A DNA stretch of 64,000 nt from Hippopus hippopus. Taxonomy: Eukaryota > Mollusca > Bivalvia > Cardiida > Cardiidae. Shown here in pieces: positions 22,693 through 33,129 of this stretch (the first letter of the stretch is position 1; each line of letters opens with the position of its first letter). The stretch is from assembly GCA_946811185.2 (NCBI GenBank), contig OX328104.1:53800505-53864504 (forward strand). Direction: 5' to 3'. The notes below the pieces were generated by a model, which saw only the letters and a list, made by a program, of their open reading frames with translations, did not search any database and was not told where the DNA came from. Both the position numbers and the translations under genes were made by a program.

Positions 22693-22919
22693 TTAACTCT
22701 TTACCAAACGACAAAATTTTAGACTGGTCCAATTGAAAGCATTTGCAGATGACAAAATTAACATGACTCAAAATTTGAAACTTGTTCTGGGAGGGTAAAA
22801 AACATTGTGGGAAAAGGAGAAAATGCTGGTTACCAGCATTTTCTCCTTTCCCCACAATGTTTTCAAAAGGCTTCTTTCACAGAGTTGTGAAAACCCGGGA
22901 TTGTTTTGTAAAGAGTTAA
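22693..22919 (+). mobile_element. Family A MITE, full length
   Basis: TTAActctttaccaaac to tgtaaagagTTAA, central palindrome gctggttaccagc. It is followed 12 bp later by another copy in the same orientation. Confidence 0.9.
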
Positions 22920-22930
22920 CTCAAAGTTCT

Positions 22931-23157
22931 TTAACTCTTTACCATACGACCCTATTTTAGACCAGTCCAATTTGAAAGCATTTGCAGACAATAAATCATG
23001 TGTGGCTAAAAAGTTGGAATTAGTCTTTGAAAGAGTAGAAAACATTGTGGGAAATGGAGAAAATGCTGGTTAGCAGCATTTTCTCCTTTTCCCACAATGT
23101 TTTCAAAAGCCTTCTCCTTCAGGGTCATTAAATGGATTATGTGGTAAATTGGTTTAA
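22931..23157 (+). mobile_element. Family A MITE, full length
   Basis: TTAActctttaccatac to ggtaaattggtTTAA, with centre gctggttagcagc. Confidence 0.9.
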
Positions 23158-23238
23158 ACAATTAACAACAGTTTATTTGGAATTAAAAGTGGAGATGTCT
23201 AAATAAAAGTGGCAAAAGGCTAAGCCAAGGACTTAGTC

Positions 23239-23458
23239 TTAACTCTTATCTTGCTATCCTGCTAAATAAGTGAAATGTAAATATCAAGCCGATATTCAAA
23301 ACCCAAAACCCAAATTTTGCTATTTCAAAGGTTTTTTTTTTTTTTTTTGTGGGGGGGGAAGGGAAGAATATGTCTTTATGCACGTTTTGTGCAGTCTGAT
23401 CTTGAACTACACTGTCGGTAAAAGGTCAGTGAGTTGTGCTTAGCAGCCTAAGGGTTAA
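23239..23458. mobile_element. Family B element with TTAA ends
   Basis: TTAActcttatcttgctatc to tagcagcctaagggTTAA. The central hairpin is half lost (only gtgcagtctgatcttgaac remains), and a poly-T/poly-G run occupies 23331-23359. Confidence 0.7.
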
Positions 23459-23494
23459 AATTATTTCTTTTTTTTCGCTATGTTTCTTTAACAG

Positions 23495-23557
23495 ATCCCA
23501 CAGATCATGCATTGGACAGTCTGCCAGTCGCCCCGGCCCCACCTAGTTCTCCTGCAG
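23495..23557 (+). CDS. SH2 adaptor gene, exon J, proline-rich
   Basis: Acceptor ctttaacag|ATCC and donor GCAG|GTAAAT, 63 nt, phase 1 in and 1 out. It reads DPTDHALDSLPVAPAPPSSP, A. Proline- and alanine-rich, disordered. The acceptor has a strong pyrimidine tract. Skippable in frame. Confidence 0.8.
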
Positions 23558-23575
23558 GTAAATGTTAGACTATGA

Positions 23576-23779
23576 TCAACTCTTTCAGCGCCAACTATTT
23601 AGACTCAACCTCTTTTTACAGCTACAAATTTCATACAAGCCAATGAAATTCAAAAGAGCTTATAATTGTGTTACAGATTTGACTTAACACGTGGACAGTA
23701 TTGATCAAAGATCACACTGCAGTCTGATCTTGATCTATGCCACCCAAAAAAGTTTTGCCTATGGCGCTGAAATGGTTAA
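23576..23779. mobile_element. Family B-related element (actctttcagcgcca)
   Basis: The ends caactctttcagcgccaac and tatggcgctgaaatggTTAA are inverted. The core tgatcaaagatcacactgca / ctgatcttgatc is the family B palindrome in shortened form. Confidence 0.7.
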
Positions 23780-24289
23780 TCCATTGTTATAGTTTTAGCA
23801 TTTTGTGTTTGTATAGTATCTGTAATCAGAAGTTACACATTGTATAATATTTATACAATAGACATGTACACCCATTGTAATGGGCGAAAAAAGTGAAATC
23901 CAAATTATCTCCCTTCTTAGATAAAAACCAAGGTTACCAAATTGCAACAAGGTCCTTTAATTTGATTTCCTTTGTTTTTATCCTTGCTTTAATAAGAGAT
24001 GTTGCAATTATTATAATTTGACTTGTGATGTAGGCCTATATCTAAGATCTTCATAATATTTGCAAATCGAATTTCACATACTATTACCATAGAAATGGGT
24101 CAAGTAGATCGACTTTGTAGTTTGATAAATTCTAAAGGAGATATATAAACCTGAACATACCTAAATAGGGCAAAGGATATCAAAGATAAGAACCAAGTAA
24201 TACCTTATTCAGAACCTATAAAGTAGTAGAGAGCTATCAAGGGAAGTAACCAAATTTTGTCTCCCATTGAAAGCCAAATGTATTTCAGA

Positions 24290-24538
24290 TGTGCCTTGGC
24301 AAAAGGGGACTTAATGCATCTCCATGATGCAATATGCCAAGCAAGATATCATATAATTTGGATCAGTAAAATCCATTTTGCTTAAGAACTGACGGAATTA
24401 TGAGGTAGACTGGTCCTTAGATGAGCAGAAAATTTACCTAAAGCAAAAGGTTTTGACCAAGGTTGGACAGTGCAAGCTGATGTAGGTCGACACTTTTTGC
24501 AGATGCATTAAGCCCTCTTTTCACAGACATGGCTCATT
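24290..24538 (+). mobile_element. Family C foldback, decayed
   Basis: Starts gtgccttggcaaaaggggac, keeps gcagatgcattaagccctct and ends cacagacatggctca. Confidence 0.7.
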
Positions 24539-24599
24539 TTATTTTTGCTCTGACTCTTTTTGCTACTGGCACTTGCATACATGTAGCTCTTGGGGATAG

Positions 24600-24655
24600 A
24601 ATACTTCATGATTTGACTGCACATGTAGCATGCAGTCCGATCTTGATCTACACCT
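24600..24655. mobile_element. Family B palindrome core, fragment
   Basis: Keeps tgactgcacatgtagcatgc and agtccgatcttgatctacac, an imperfect hairpin. Confidence 0.5.
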
Positions 24656-24906
24656 CCAGATGCGAAATCATGACCCTCTTCATTTGCTGTGGGAATCTGC
24701 TTCTAAACCTGGAAATAAAAAGTCTAATTTCCATAGCTGGTAGCCAAAGATTTCAGAAAGTTTGGAGAAATGTCAGATATGACACAGATCGAAATGCTAG
24801 GGTTATGCAATCCATCCTGTTCCCTGTAACCTAAATAGAGTTTATGCACAGAATAAATTCATTGCATTAAATCATTTAACTATCACATAAACTCCCTTGT
24901 TTTCAG

Positions 24907-25056
24907 CGTATTATAGCCATTGCGAATTTTCTTGTCTTACACATGTTTGTGAATCTCTAGGACAAGACAAAACAAACCTGATTTCAATGGCACCTGTCCC
25001 ACCACCACCCCCTCCCCTCCCTGCTCCATCAACTATGGTAACTCCCACAGGTCCAG
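24907..25056 (+). CDS. SH2 adaptor gene, exon K, polyproline
   Basis: Two in-frame acceptors, gttttcag|CGTA (24907) and atctctag|GACA (24961), and two in-frame donors, CACAG|GTCCAG (25050) and CCAG|GTATGA (25056); all are phase 1. The core reads GQDKTNLISMAPVPPPPPPL, PAPSTMVTPTGP. The run of six prolines is a profilin-, EVH1- or SH3-type ligand. The longer start adds AYYSHCEFSCLTHVCESL, which is Cys-rich and unlike the rest of the tail, so 24961 may be the usual start. Confidence 0.75.
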
Positions 25057-25119
25057 GTATGAACACCGACTCTTGCTGATAGCTTACAATTAATAATTTA
25101 GATATCATAGAAATTCTGG

Positions 25120-25327
25120 TTAACTCTTTTTCACACTAGCAAAATGTAGACTGTTCCAAATAGTAAGCATTTGCAGATGTCAATATTATTGTAGCTCAAA
25201 TGATGGAATTTGTCATTCGATAGGGTAGAAAATGTTCTGGAAAAAGAAGACAATGCTGGTAACCAGCATTTTCTCATTTTCCCACAATGTTTTCAAAAGG
25301 TTTCTTCCTCAGGGAGTTAAGGAGTTA
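25120..25327 (+). mobile_element. Family A MITE
   Basis: TTAActctttttcacact to ggagttaaggagTTAA, centre gctggtaaccagc. The right end is partly lost. Confidence 0.8.
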
Positions 25328-25509
25328 AACTTATTTACTTTCTTTTTCTTCAATTCTATATGCTTAGATTTTTTCATGGTCTGGAAATAATTTCAATACC
25401 CTTGGTGAAGATATTACTTTCCTGATTAAAAGCATCTTTCCTTATTTACCTTAGCTCAAGGGTGGTAAAATATCTTACATTATAAACATTATCTGATGAT
25501 ACTAACTCT

Positions 25510-25735
25510 TTTATAGCCTGGCATTCAGGCCCTACATTTCAGTCATTCTAATAAACAAGGCACACAACTATAGCAAACTCACAGAAATATGTGTCGTTAT
25601 TTGCCCTTTATCTGAAATACAGCCTGTATTTCAGATGAAGGGCAAATAACAACACATATTTCTGTAGTTTTACTATAGTTGTGTACCTTGTTTATTAGAA
25701 TGACTCGCATGTAGGGCCTGAATGCCAGGCTAACT
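25510..25735. mobile_element. Foldback element with about 105-bp arms
   Basis: The left arm tagcctggcattcaggccct and right arm agggcctgaatgccaggcta are inverted copies, continuing through attctaataaacaagg and gggcaaataac to a short centre. No coding sequence. Single copy in this window. Confidence 0.8.
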
Positions 25736-25784
25736 CTATTGTTGCATGTATGTAGAGGATACTCTAATATTTTAACACATTGGA

Positions 25785-26032
25785 TATGAGCACCACTCTA
25801 TCATCTTTGTGATGCATTATATCAAGCAAGTCATCACATTATTATGACTACATAAAATCCATTTTGTCTAACAATAGACTGAATCATGAGGTAGAACCCT
25901 CCTTCAAAATGCAGAAAATTGACCCACAGCAAAAAGTTCTAACACAGGTCAGCCTGCGCAGATCGTGCAGGTTGACCTTAGTCATTCCTTTTTTCAGATG
26001 AATCAAATTCCCTTTCCTCAGAGCATGACTCT
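25785..26032 (+). mobile_element. Family C foldback
   Basis: Starts atgagcaccactctatcat and ends cagagcatgactc. The body has cacaggtcagcctgcgcaga. The family A copy at 26040 follows within 10 bp. Confidence 0.7.
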
Positions 26033-26039
26033 TATCTAT

Positions 26040-26274
26040 TTAACCCTTTACTAAATCACACAATTTTAGACCTGGAATCCAAATTGGAGGTATTTGCAGA
26101 TGATAAAATTAATAACAAGTGGCTAAAATCAAGATATTTGTCTTTGATAGGGTAGAAAATATCATGGAAAAATGAGAAAATACTGGTTACCAACATTTTC
26201 ACCTTTTCCCACAATGTTTTCAAAAGCCTTCTTCCTCAGGGTTGTTAAAGCTGAAGATTGTTTGGTAAAGGGTG
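26040..26274 (+). mobile_element. Family A MITE
   Basis: TTAAccctttactaaatc to ttggtaaagggt, with a decayed centre (tactggttaccaac). Confidence 0.85.
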
Positions 26275-26729
26275 ATTTTTATAAAAGTTATTCAGCAATT
26301 GATTTGTTGTAGATTAGTTTTTCAATTTCACATTTAATATCAACTACACATATTTGTAATAGATATTTTCACATGCATAAGTCTGTAAAAAAATAAATGT
26401 ACCAATATTCGACATTTCAAGAAAACACAAGACTACTTTGGTTAGAATTCCTCAGAAAATGTCAGATTATAGTTTTCATTATTGTGTATGCAAGTTAGGC
26501 TGCATGTTTTACTTAGTCTGCTTAGTCTGATCCTACCTTTCTCACAAAAATAACAATTAAAAAAGAAATCCAATTAACATAGGTCACAAACAGACAAATT
26601 GGTCATGGTTGCCTTGGGCCAGGTATTTTAGCAGATCTGTTGTACTTGAAGATAATCAAAGATACACATGTAACGATAAGTTAATTGTAGCTGTGCTCTA
26701 CTCTCTTATCTGGCACATCTTTGGTTTGA

Positions 26730-26935
26730 CCAGAGTCCGTATTTACCAACCATTCTTGAGAATATTCCTAGTCTTTATGTCTGTGATTTTCTAAGTTTGA
26801 AAGTAACACAACTTCTGATTGGCTAAACCAAAAGGTTTAGCCAATCAGAAGTTGTGTCACTTTCGAATTTATAACATTCTGGAGAATAAGACCAATGATG
26901 TTCTTATCAATTGTTGATGAATACAGACCCAAAAC
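26730..26935. mobile_element. Foldback family J, perfect inner hairpin
   Basis: The inner arms acacaacttctgattggcta and tagccaatcagaagttgtgt form a near-perfect stem, extended by weaker outer arms (gagtccgtatttaccaac against gatgaatacagaccc). A relative lies at 43550-43715. Confidence 0.7.
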
Positions 26936-27184
26936 TATGTGTTGGGTTCAACAGTGGCATGCTTGAAAACACTTGCCAAAGAACAATGATACTAGCAGGG
27001 TTCAAGCCAGAATTTCCTGATGATGAAGTCAATGCATTCACTACAGAGACAAGAAGGAGCTTGAAAATGAACATCAAACAGCATTCGATAAAACCAAAAT
27101 TATCCATGTAAATTCCATGTACATGTAACTACATAAAAGTTATTTAGGTAAGTGTTGTATTTTCATGTTACATGTATATTTTAG

Positions 27185-27274
27185 TTCAAACTCCAGTGCA
27201 GCTTCCAGTATCAAAGACCAGCACACCCCCAAAACCAGCCCCTAAATCAGTATCATTAAGTTCCACTGATATAG
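27185..27274 (+). CDS. SH2 adaptor gene, exon L, PxxPxK ligand
   Basis: Acceptor tatattttag|TTCA and donor ATAG|GTTTGT, 90 nt, phase 1 in and 1 out. It reads VQTPVQLPVSKTSTPPKPAP, KSVSLSSTDI. TPPKPAPK matches a class II-like SH3 ligand. Disordered otherwise. Confidence 0.8.
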
Positions 27275-27384
27275 GTTTGTTACGAGCAAATCTGTAAAAA
27301 GCTAACATCGATAAATACAACTTATGTATTCTTGTTTATTCTAATTAACTCTGTACCCAATAAACGTTATAGTTGAAATGCTTG

Positions 27385-27530
27385 ATAAAGCTTTTGAAAA
27401 CAGCAAGGGAAAAGGAGAAAGTACTGGTAAACAGCAATTTCTCCTTTTTCCACAACGATTCCCATCCTTTCAAAGACTAATACCATCATTTTTACTCCAA
27501 TAGTAGAATTGTTATCTGAAAATGCCTTCA
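27385..27530 (-). mobile_element. Family A MITE, partial
   Basis: Begins near gcttttgaaaacagcaag, has centre gtactggtaaacagcaattt and a right body gttatctgaaaatgccttca. The left terminus is missing. Confidence 0.65.
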
Positions 27531-27602
27531 GTATGAAATTTGACAATTTCAGAATAGAGTTATATGCTCTATATTACAGAGCATTATTAACAAAATTTCA
27601 AA

Positions 27603-27812
27603 TTAACCCTTTACCAGTCAACAAAATTTTAGCCATGTCAAAACTGAAAGCATTTGCAGACAACAGTTTCATTGTGGCTCAAATGGTGCAATTTTTCTTT
27701 GGTAGGGTAGAAAACATTGTGGGAAAAGGAGAAAATACTGGTTACCAGCATTTTCTTCTTTTCCCACCATGTTTTCAAAAGGCTTCTTTCCCATTTTGTG
27801 ATTAAGAGTTAA
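27603..27812 (+). mobile_element. Family A MITE
   Basis: TTAAccctttaccagtc to tgtgattaagagTTAA, centre actggttaccagc, with a short deletion near the right end. Confidence 0.85.
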
Positions 27813-28204
27813 GTTACTCATGGACTGATGCGACTAGCACGGTAGTAAACACAATATATTTGATGGAATTAAAAAACAGGAATAGAGAAATTTGACTGAC
27901 AAAATTAGCATGAATATGTAATGAAGAATCTCATTGGTCCCATCATGACATTTTGTGGAATCTTTGACCAATAAATTTTGGTTTTGTGGAACCTTCAACC
28001 AATGAGTTTTCAGGTTACATATTATTTGTTAAAGCTTTTCAGTGTTCAACTGTAGTTTATGAATACTGTATGAAAACAAGATTTTTGACAGTCAAATCAA
28101 CAACAGTTAAGAGAGTATAATAAACAGAAGGACTAACAAAGGGGGTGGGGATGATGATTTTTAGTCTTTCATATCTGGCAATGTAATTATGATGACCTAT
28201 CCAA

Positions 28205-28423
28205 TTAAGTCTTTACCCGACACACCCTGGGATTGCTTAAACAACCATAAACAACAAAGCTTTTGAAAATATTGTGATGCTGGTAACTAGCATTTTCTCC
28301 TTTTCCCCACAATATTTTCTATCGTTTCTAAGATAAATCCCATCAGTTGAGTCGCATTCAGTTTGTTGTCTACAAAATGCTTTCACTAAAGACAGTTCTA
28401 AAATTGTCTGGTAAAGAGTTTAA
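28205..28423 (-). mobile_element. Family A MITE
   Basis: TTAAgtctttacccgac to ggtaaagagttTAA. The left arm of the central palindrome is partly deleted. Confidence 0.75.
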
Positions 28424-28453
28424 CTAAATTCTTCATTTCTCTAACAAGTGGTA

Positions 28454-28580
28454 TTAACCCTTAAAGGGCCTTTCATAACTATAGTTGCCTTTGCGGCCAG
28501 TGTAGATCAAGATCAGGCTGCACAAAACATGCAGCCTGATCTTTCATCTACACTGTCCGCTTTGCAGTATTTCTTTAGAC
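28454..28580. mobile_element. Family B element, attaacccttaaagg subtype
   Basis: Starts TTAAcccttaaagggcctt, core ggccagtgtagatcaagatc ... gatctttcatctacactgtc. Similar starts occur at 44365 and 47321. Confidence 0.7.
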
Positions 28581-28655
28581 TTTAACATCCATGAGATTAT
28601 GATTATTTTGGATTTATTTCTATACTGAAAATACATTTTGGATTTATTCAACGCT

Positions 28656-28886
28656 TTAACCCTTTACCAAACAACAAAATTTTTGGACTACACCACATTC
28701 AAAGCGTTTACAGACGACAAAATAAATAGAACTCAAATGATGAAATCTGTCTTTGATAGGGTAGAAAACATTGTTGGAAAAGGAGAAAATGCTGGCCACC
28801 AGCATTTTCTCCTTTTCCAACAATGTTTTCAAAAGCCTTCCTTCTACCAGTTCGTTAAAGTTCGGGATTGTGTGGTAAAGAGTTAA
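28656..28886 (+). mobile_element. Family A MITE, full length
   Basis: TTAAccctttaccaaac to tggtaaagagTTAA, centre gctggccaccagc. Confidence 0.9.
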
Positions 28887-29071
28887 GGGTTAAATTAACT
28901 TGTATCTATCGAGCTTTGTGATTTCTTTTTTCAACTTTTGGATAATATTGATTGTTGTAACCTCTTGTTGTTCATAAGACAGCCTTAAAGTTTGTGGAAG
29001 TTGGTATCTTTTGAGATATTAAATCCGAGTTCTTACTGTTGGGGTTTATAGAGAGATATAAATATTCTAGT

Positions 29072-29299
29072 TTAACCCTTTCCCAAATGACAAATTGTCG
29101 ACCCTACCGAATTGAAAGCATCTGCACACAACAAATTTGAAAGTGGTACAAATGAACTTTAGTTCTTTGACAGGTCAGAAAACATTGTGGGAAAAGGAGA
29201 AAATGCTGGTTACCAGCATTTTCTCCTTTTCCCACAATGTTTTCAGAAGATTTCTATCTCAGGGTCGTGAAAACCCGGGATTGTTTGGTAAAGGGTTAA
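29072..29299 (+). mobile_element. Family A MITE, full length
   Basis: TTAAccctttcccaaat to tggtaaaggg TTAA. The central palindrome is perfect: the arms of aaaacattgtgggaaaagga run without mismatch. Confidence 0.92.
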
Positions 29300-29336
29300 T
29301 TGTTTTTACATTTATAATATGAATCAATATATTAAA

Positions 29337-29436
29337 CTCCTTTCCTGCAATGTTTTCTACTCTATTAGAGAAATACAACTGCTTTCAGTCAGTTTCTAAC
29401 TTGCTGTCTTTAGATTCTGTTGTTTGGTAAAAGGTT
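29337..29436 (-). mobile_element. Family A MITE, right fragment
   Basis: Contains ctgcaatgttttctactcta, cttgctgtctttagattc and the end tttggtaaaaggTTAA. Confidence 0.6.
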
Positions 29437-29550
29437 AAGCAAAACTGTGTTTTATATATATCAGAAGCTGACAAAAATGTTGAAATGCAGAAATTTTGTA
29501 ATTTTGACTACGAAAATTCTAAATACCTTTCTGTAAAGTGTACTTTTCCT

Positions 29551-29779
29551 TTAACTCTTTACCAAACGACAAAATTTTAGACGAGTCCAAATTGAAAGCA
29601 GTTGCAGACGACAAAATAAACGTGACTCAAAATTTGAAATTTGTTGTGGGCAGAGAAGAAAACATAGTGGGAAAAGGAGAAAATGCTGGTCACCAGCATT
29701 TTCTCCTTTTCTCACAATGTTTTCAAAAGCCTTCTTCTTCAGGGTCGTTAAAACTCGGGATTGTGTGGTAAAGGATTAA
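29551..29779 (+). mobile_element. Family A MITE, full length
   Basis: TTAActctttaccaaac to tggtaaaggaTTAA, centre gctggtcaccagc. Confidence 0.9.
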
Positions 29780-29859
29780 GATATTCTAGAGTTGTACCTC
29801 TGATTAAAACTTTGCCTTGTCTAAAAATTATCTACATGTATTTGTTTGATATTGAGCAG

Positions 29860-30102
29860 CACTCTGGGAAAAGGAGGTTTACTGCATCTTCGTAATGCTT
29901 TACACCAAGCACATTGTGCCATAATACAATGATCCGTTTTATCCAAAACTGGCAGTAGCATTAGTTAGAATGGTCCTTGACATGCAGAATATTCACAAAA
30001 AGTGTAGACTCAGGTCAGCCTGCATGGATCCAGTAGGCTGACCTGATTCGGTAAATTTTTTGCAGATGCATTAAATCTTCTTTTCACAGAGCATGGCTCA
30101 TA
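29860..30102 (+). mobile_element. Family C foldback
   Basis: Starts gagcagcactctgggaaaag and ends cacagagcatggctca; the body has ctcaggtcagcctgcatgga. Confidence 0.75.
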
Positions 30103-30663
30103 TTCATTGCAGTACATAAAGTTGTTTGAAGAGAATAATTCTAAATAACTTGTTGGACTACACAATAGTCTTTCAATCAATGCTTTAATTCAGTTTAGTC
30201 AAAAATGTTACAATCCAAAGATACAATGTCAGAAAGACATAATGCCCAAGTATCACAGTATAGGACCAGAAGTTTGCATTGTATGTAACTTGGGATTCTG
30301 TAGAGTGAAGGTCTGTCACTTGGGTGTTAAAAATTGTGTTCACACGATAAGTTAAGCTGGTACTTTCTCATCTGTTTTGATAGTTATTATAAAATATTTA
30401 TATCCAGTTATTTGTTTGTTATGTATAGATCATATCAGGAACATGTATGTGTGCTGTGAGCCTTATATCAATAGGGATGCTTTGAACAGTTGACCATGCC
30501 ACAGATTATTTTGTCCAAAACGGTGCTGCTTTTGTCTGATTGCTCAACATTAAAAACCGGTTTTCTCAATGGATAATGTATACACAGTTTCTTTATTCAT
30601 ATTTTTGTGAAAACATTTCAAGGTTTGGTGACAAAGTTGACTACAGTCTTCATTAGCCTTTGT

Positions 30664-30890
30664 TTAACTCTTTACCACACAATCCCGACTTTTAACGACC
30701 CTGAAGAAGAAAGCTTTTGAAAACATTGTGAGAAAAGGAGAAAATGCTGGTAACCAGCATTTTCTCCTTTTCCCACAAAGTTTTCTACCTTCCCAAAACA
30801 TGTTTCAATATTTGAGTCACATTTGTTTGTCATCTGCAAATGCTTTCAATATGGTACAGTCTAAGATTTTGTTGTGTGGTAAAGAGTTAA
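30664..30890 (-). mobile_element. Family A MITE, full length
   Basis: TTAActctttaccacac to tggtaaagagTTAA, centre gctggtaaccagc. Confidence 0.92.
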
Positions 30891-31044
30891 AATGGCACAT
30901 TTAGAAATTTTCAGTTGTACGATCACTTGAGACGTATCGTCCGCTTACAAGTGACAGTACAAATTTCTTTTCTCAACATGCCAGTATAACTATCAGAATT
31001 AATGAAAAAGCACCAGCTTGACTTACGGTGTGAACATCATAATC

Positions 31045-31265
31045 TTAAACCTTTATCCTGCTAAAAAAATGAAGTGAAACGTGTAAGCCAATGGTAGCAT
31101 AAATACCCGAAATTTTACTATTTCAAAGGTATCTTTTGGGGGAAAATATGTCCTTATCGGACAGTGTAGATCCAAGATCAGACTGCACATTCTGTGCAGT
31201 CTGATCTTGATCTACACTGTCTACAAAAGGTCAGTGAGTCGTACTGAGCAGAGCCTAAGGGTTAA
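31045..31265. mobile_element. Family B element, full length with TTAA ends
   Basis: TTAAacctttatcctgctaa to gcagagcctaagggTTAA. The core gacagtgtagatccaagatc / gatcttgatctacactgtc is a strong hairpin. Confidence 0.8.
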
Positions 31266-31400
31266 CACAAAGTGAAAAATTGTCACTGTACAGAATCCGA
31301 AGTCACCTACAATGCATACTTCCGGTCCTACACTGTGAGTGTGATGATTTTTGATGAAAGCTGTTATTTTTATTGGTATTGTTATTATTATCATTATTAT

Positions 31401-31629
31401 TCAACCCTTTACCAGACGACAAAACTTTAGACTGTTCTAAATTGAAAGCCGTTGTAGACTACAAATGAGACTTGACGCAGATCTTTAGATGTGTCTTTTA
31501 AAGGGAAGAAAATCTTGAGGGAAAAGGAGAAAATGCTGTTTAGCAGCATTTTCTCCTTTTCTCACAATGTTTTCAAAAGCCTTCTTCCTATGGGTTGTTA
31601 AAAGTTTGGAATGTGTGATAAAGGGTTAA
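31401..31629 (+). mobile_element. Family A MITE
   Basis: Starts tcaaccctttaccagacg, centre gctgtttagcagc, ends tgataaagggTTAA. It lies about 255 bp upstream of exon M. Confidence 0.88.
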
Positions 31630-31883
31630 TTAACACTGTGCAATTTCATTTAACTTAAAAATGTTACAGTCCAGAGATATTATGACAGAAAGACATAATG
31701 CCTTCATAAGATGATTTTTGTTGATAGTCTTTTTCTATCATAATTGTCATTATCATTTTTTAACACGAAGATGTCTAGATGAGGTTTGGTCAAGTCTTTT
31801 TGCTCAGAATGAATAAAAATATTACAGAGATAAGAAGTTGGCCTCAAAGGTAAACTATACACAAAAATGATATCTATTTTTAG

Positions 31884-32270
31884 GGACACCTTCTCCGTCA
31901 ATATCCAAATCACAAACCGTATCAGCCAGACAGCCGCAATATCCAACACTAAACCATGTCTCATCGTCCCCAGGGCTCAGCTTACAGGAAACTGTTACCC
32001 AAAAACGTGCCCAGTTGAAAAAGGTGAACAGTGAAGGATCTGGACTAAATAGTAAAGTGAACCCTAAATTTCCCGACACAATGCCCACGTGGAATTCACC
32101 ACCTAAAAGTTCTGTTGGAGCCCTTAATCTGTCAAACAGTGTGGCAGCAGCACAGAAGACCAATAACACTGACGAAGTTACATCCGGTGTAGACGAGAGT
32201 AACCCAGGAGGTGTACAAAATATATCGCGTATGTTTGAGCAATCTGCTCAAGTCACGCCAAGAAAAGCTG
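31884..32270 (+). CDS. SH2 adaptor gene, exon M, largest tail exon
   Basis: Acceptor tatttttag|GGAC and donor GCTG|GTAAGT, 387 nt, phase 1 in and 1 out. It begins GTPSPSISKSQTVSARQPQY and ends GGVQNISRMFEQSAQVTPRK, A. Ser/Pro-rich and disordered in the first part, with a basic patch QKRAQLKKV near residue 50. The V-x-N-I-S-R-M-F-E segment near the end may be a short amphipathic binding helix; I cannot name a partner. Strong splice sites and 129 open codons make this a secure exon. Confidence 0.88.
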
Positions 32271-32538
32271 GTAAGTATGATGATTTGATCTTACTCTTGG
32301 AACCATCATAAATAGGTTTCAATTTGTTGATGTGGGAAAGCAGTCAGTCATTTGAAAATTTTAAAGTAAGAATGGTTGGTGAATACAGACCATGTATTAT
32401 GTGGTTTTACCAGGGTCAGAAAGAATACTGTAACAATAAATATACTTCACAAGTCAGTATGGAAAACAAATTTTACCCCAAAATGGTTCATGCAGTATGC
32501 AGTTGTCTCATTTAAATCAGCCAACAACCCATACAAAT

Positions 32539-32734
32539 TTAACCCTTTACCACACAATCCCAAGCTATAACGACCCTAAGGAAGAAGACTTTTGAAAACA
32601 TTGTGGGAAAAGGAGAAAATGCTGGTAATCCCACAATGTTTTCTACCCGTTCAAGGACAGAAATCATCATTTGAGCTACCGTTAATTTTTCTTCTGCAAA
32701 TGTTTTCATTTCAGTCGAGTTAGGAAAGAGTTAA
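32539..32734 (-). mobile_element. Family A MITE with central deletion
   Basis: TTAAccctttaccacac to ggaaagagTTAA. The right arm of the palindrome (accagcattttctcc) is missing, leaving gctggtaatcccacaatg. Confidence 0.8.
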
Positions 32735-32903
32735 GAAAAATGCCAAAGATGCATGGATGAGTACTGCTTTCCAACCATTCCATCAAGTGAATATTATTGT
32801 TCCGTCATGGTTACATATATGTTACTATTAGTGTAAATCAGTGTGATTTAGTTACATGGTAAGCTGAGACAAAATTATAAGATGTGCATTGATTTTTTTA
32901 ACT

Positions 32904-33128
32904 TTAACCCTTTACCACACTGTCCTGACTTTTAACGACACTGAGGAAGAATTCTTTTGAAAACATTGTGGGAAAAGGAGAAAATGCTGGTAACCAGCAT
33001 TTTCTCCTTTTCCCACAAGGTTTTCTACTCTATCAAGGACAAATTTTGACATTTGAGCCAGCCTTAATTTGTCGTCTGCAATGTTTTCAATTTGGACCAG
33101 TCTAACATTTTGTCATTTGATAAAGAGG
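32904..33128 (-). mobile_element. Family A MITE
   Basis: TTAAccctttaccacac, centre gctggtaaccagc, right end gtcatttgataaagagg with TTAA lost. Confidence 0.85.
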
Positions 33129-33129
33129 T

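Noticed and set aside
27509..27805. Recurring 60-100 aa frames with a VGKGENAGYQHFLLFPQCF-like segment at many places
   Set aside because: They are translations of the central palindrome of family A MITEs; the same phrase appears in both strands and with random flanks, so it is not a protein family.
31704..32169. Minus-strand frames of 86 and 104 aa over 31.7-32.2 kb
   Set aside because: They are shadows of exon M, which has good plus-strand splice sites and fits the frame of its neighbours.
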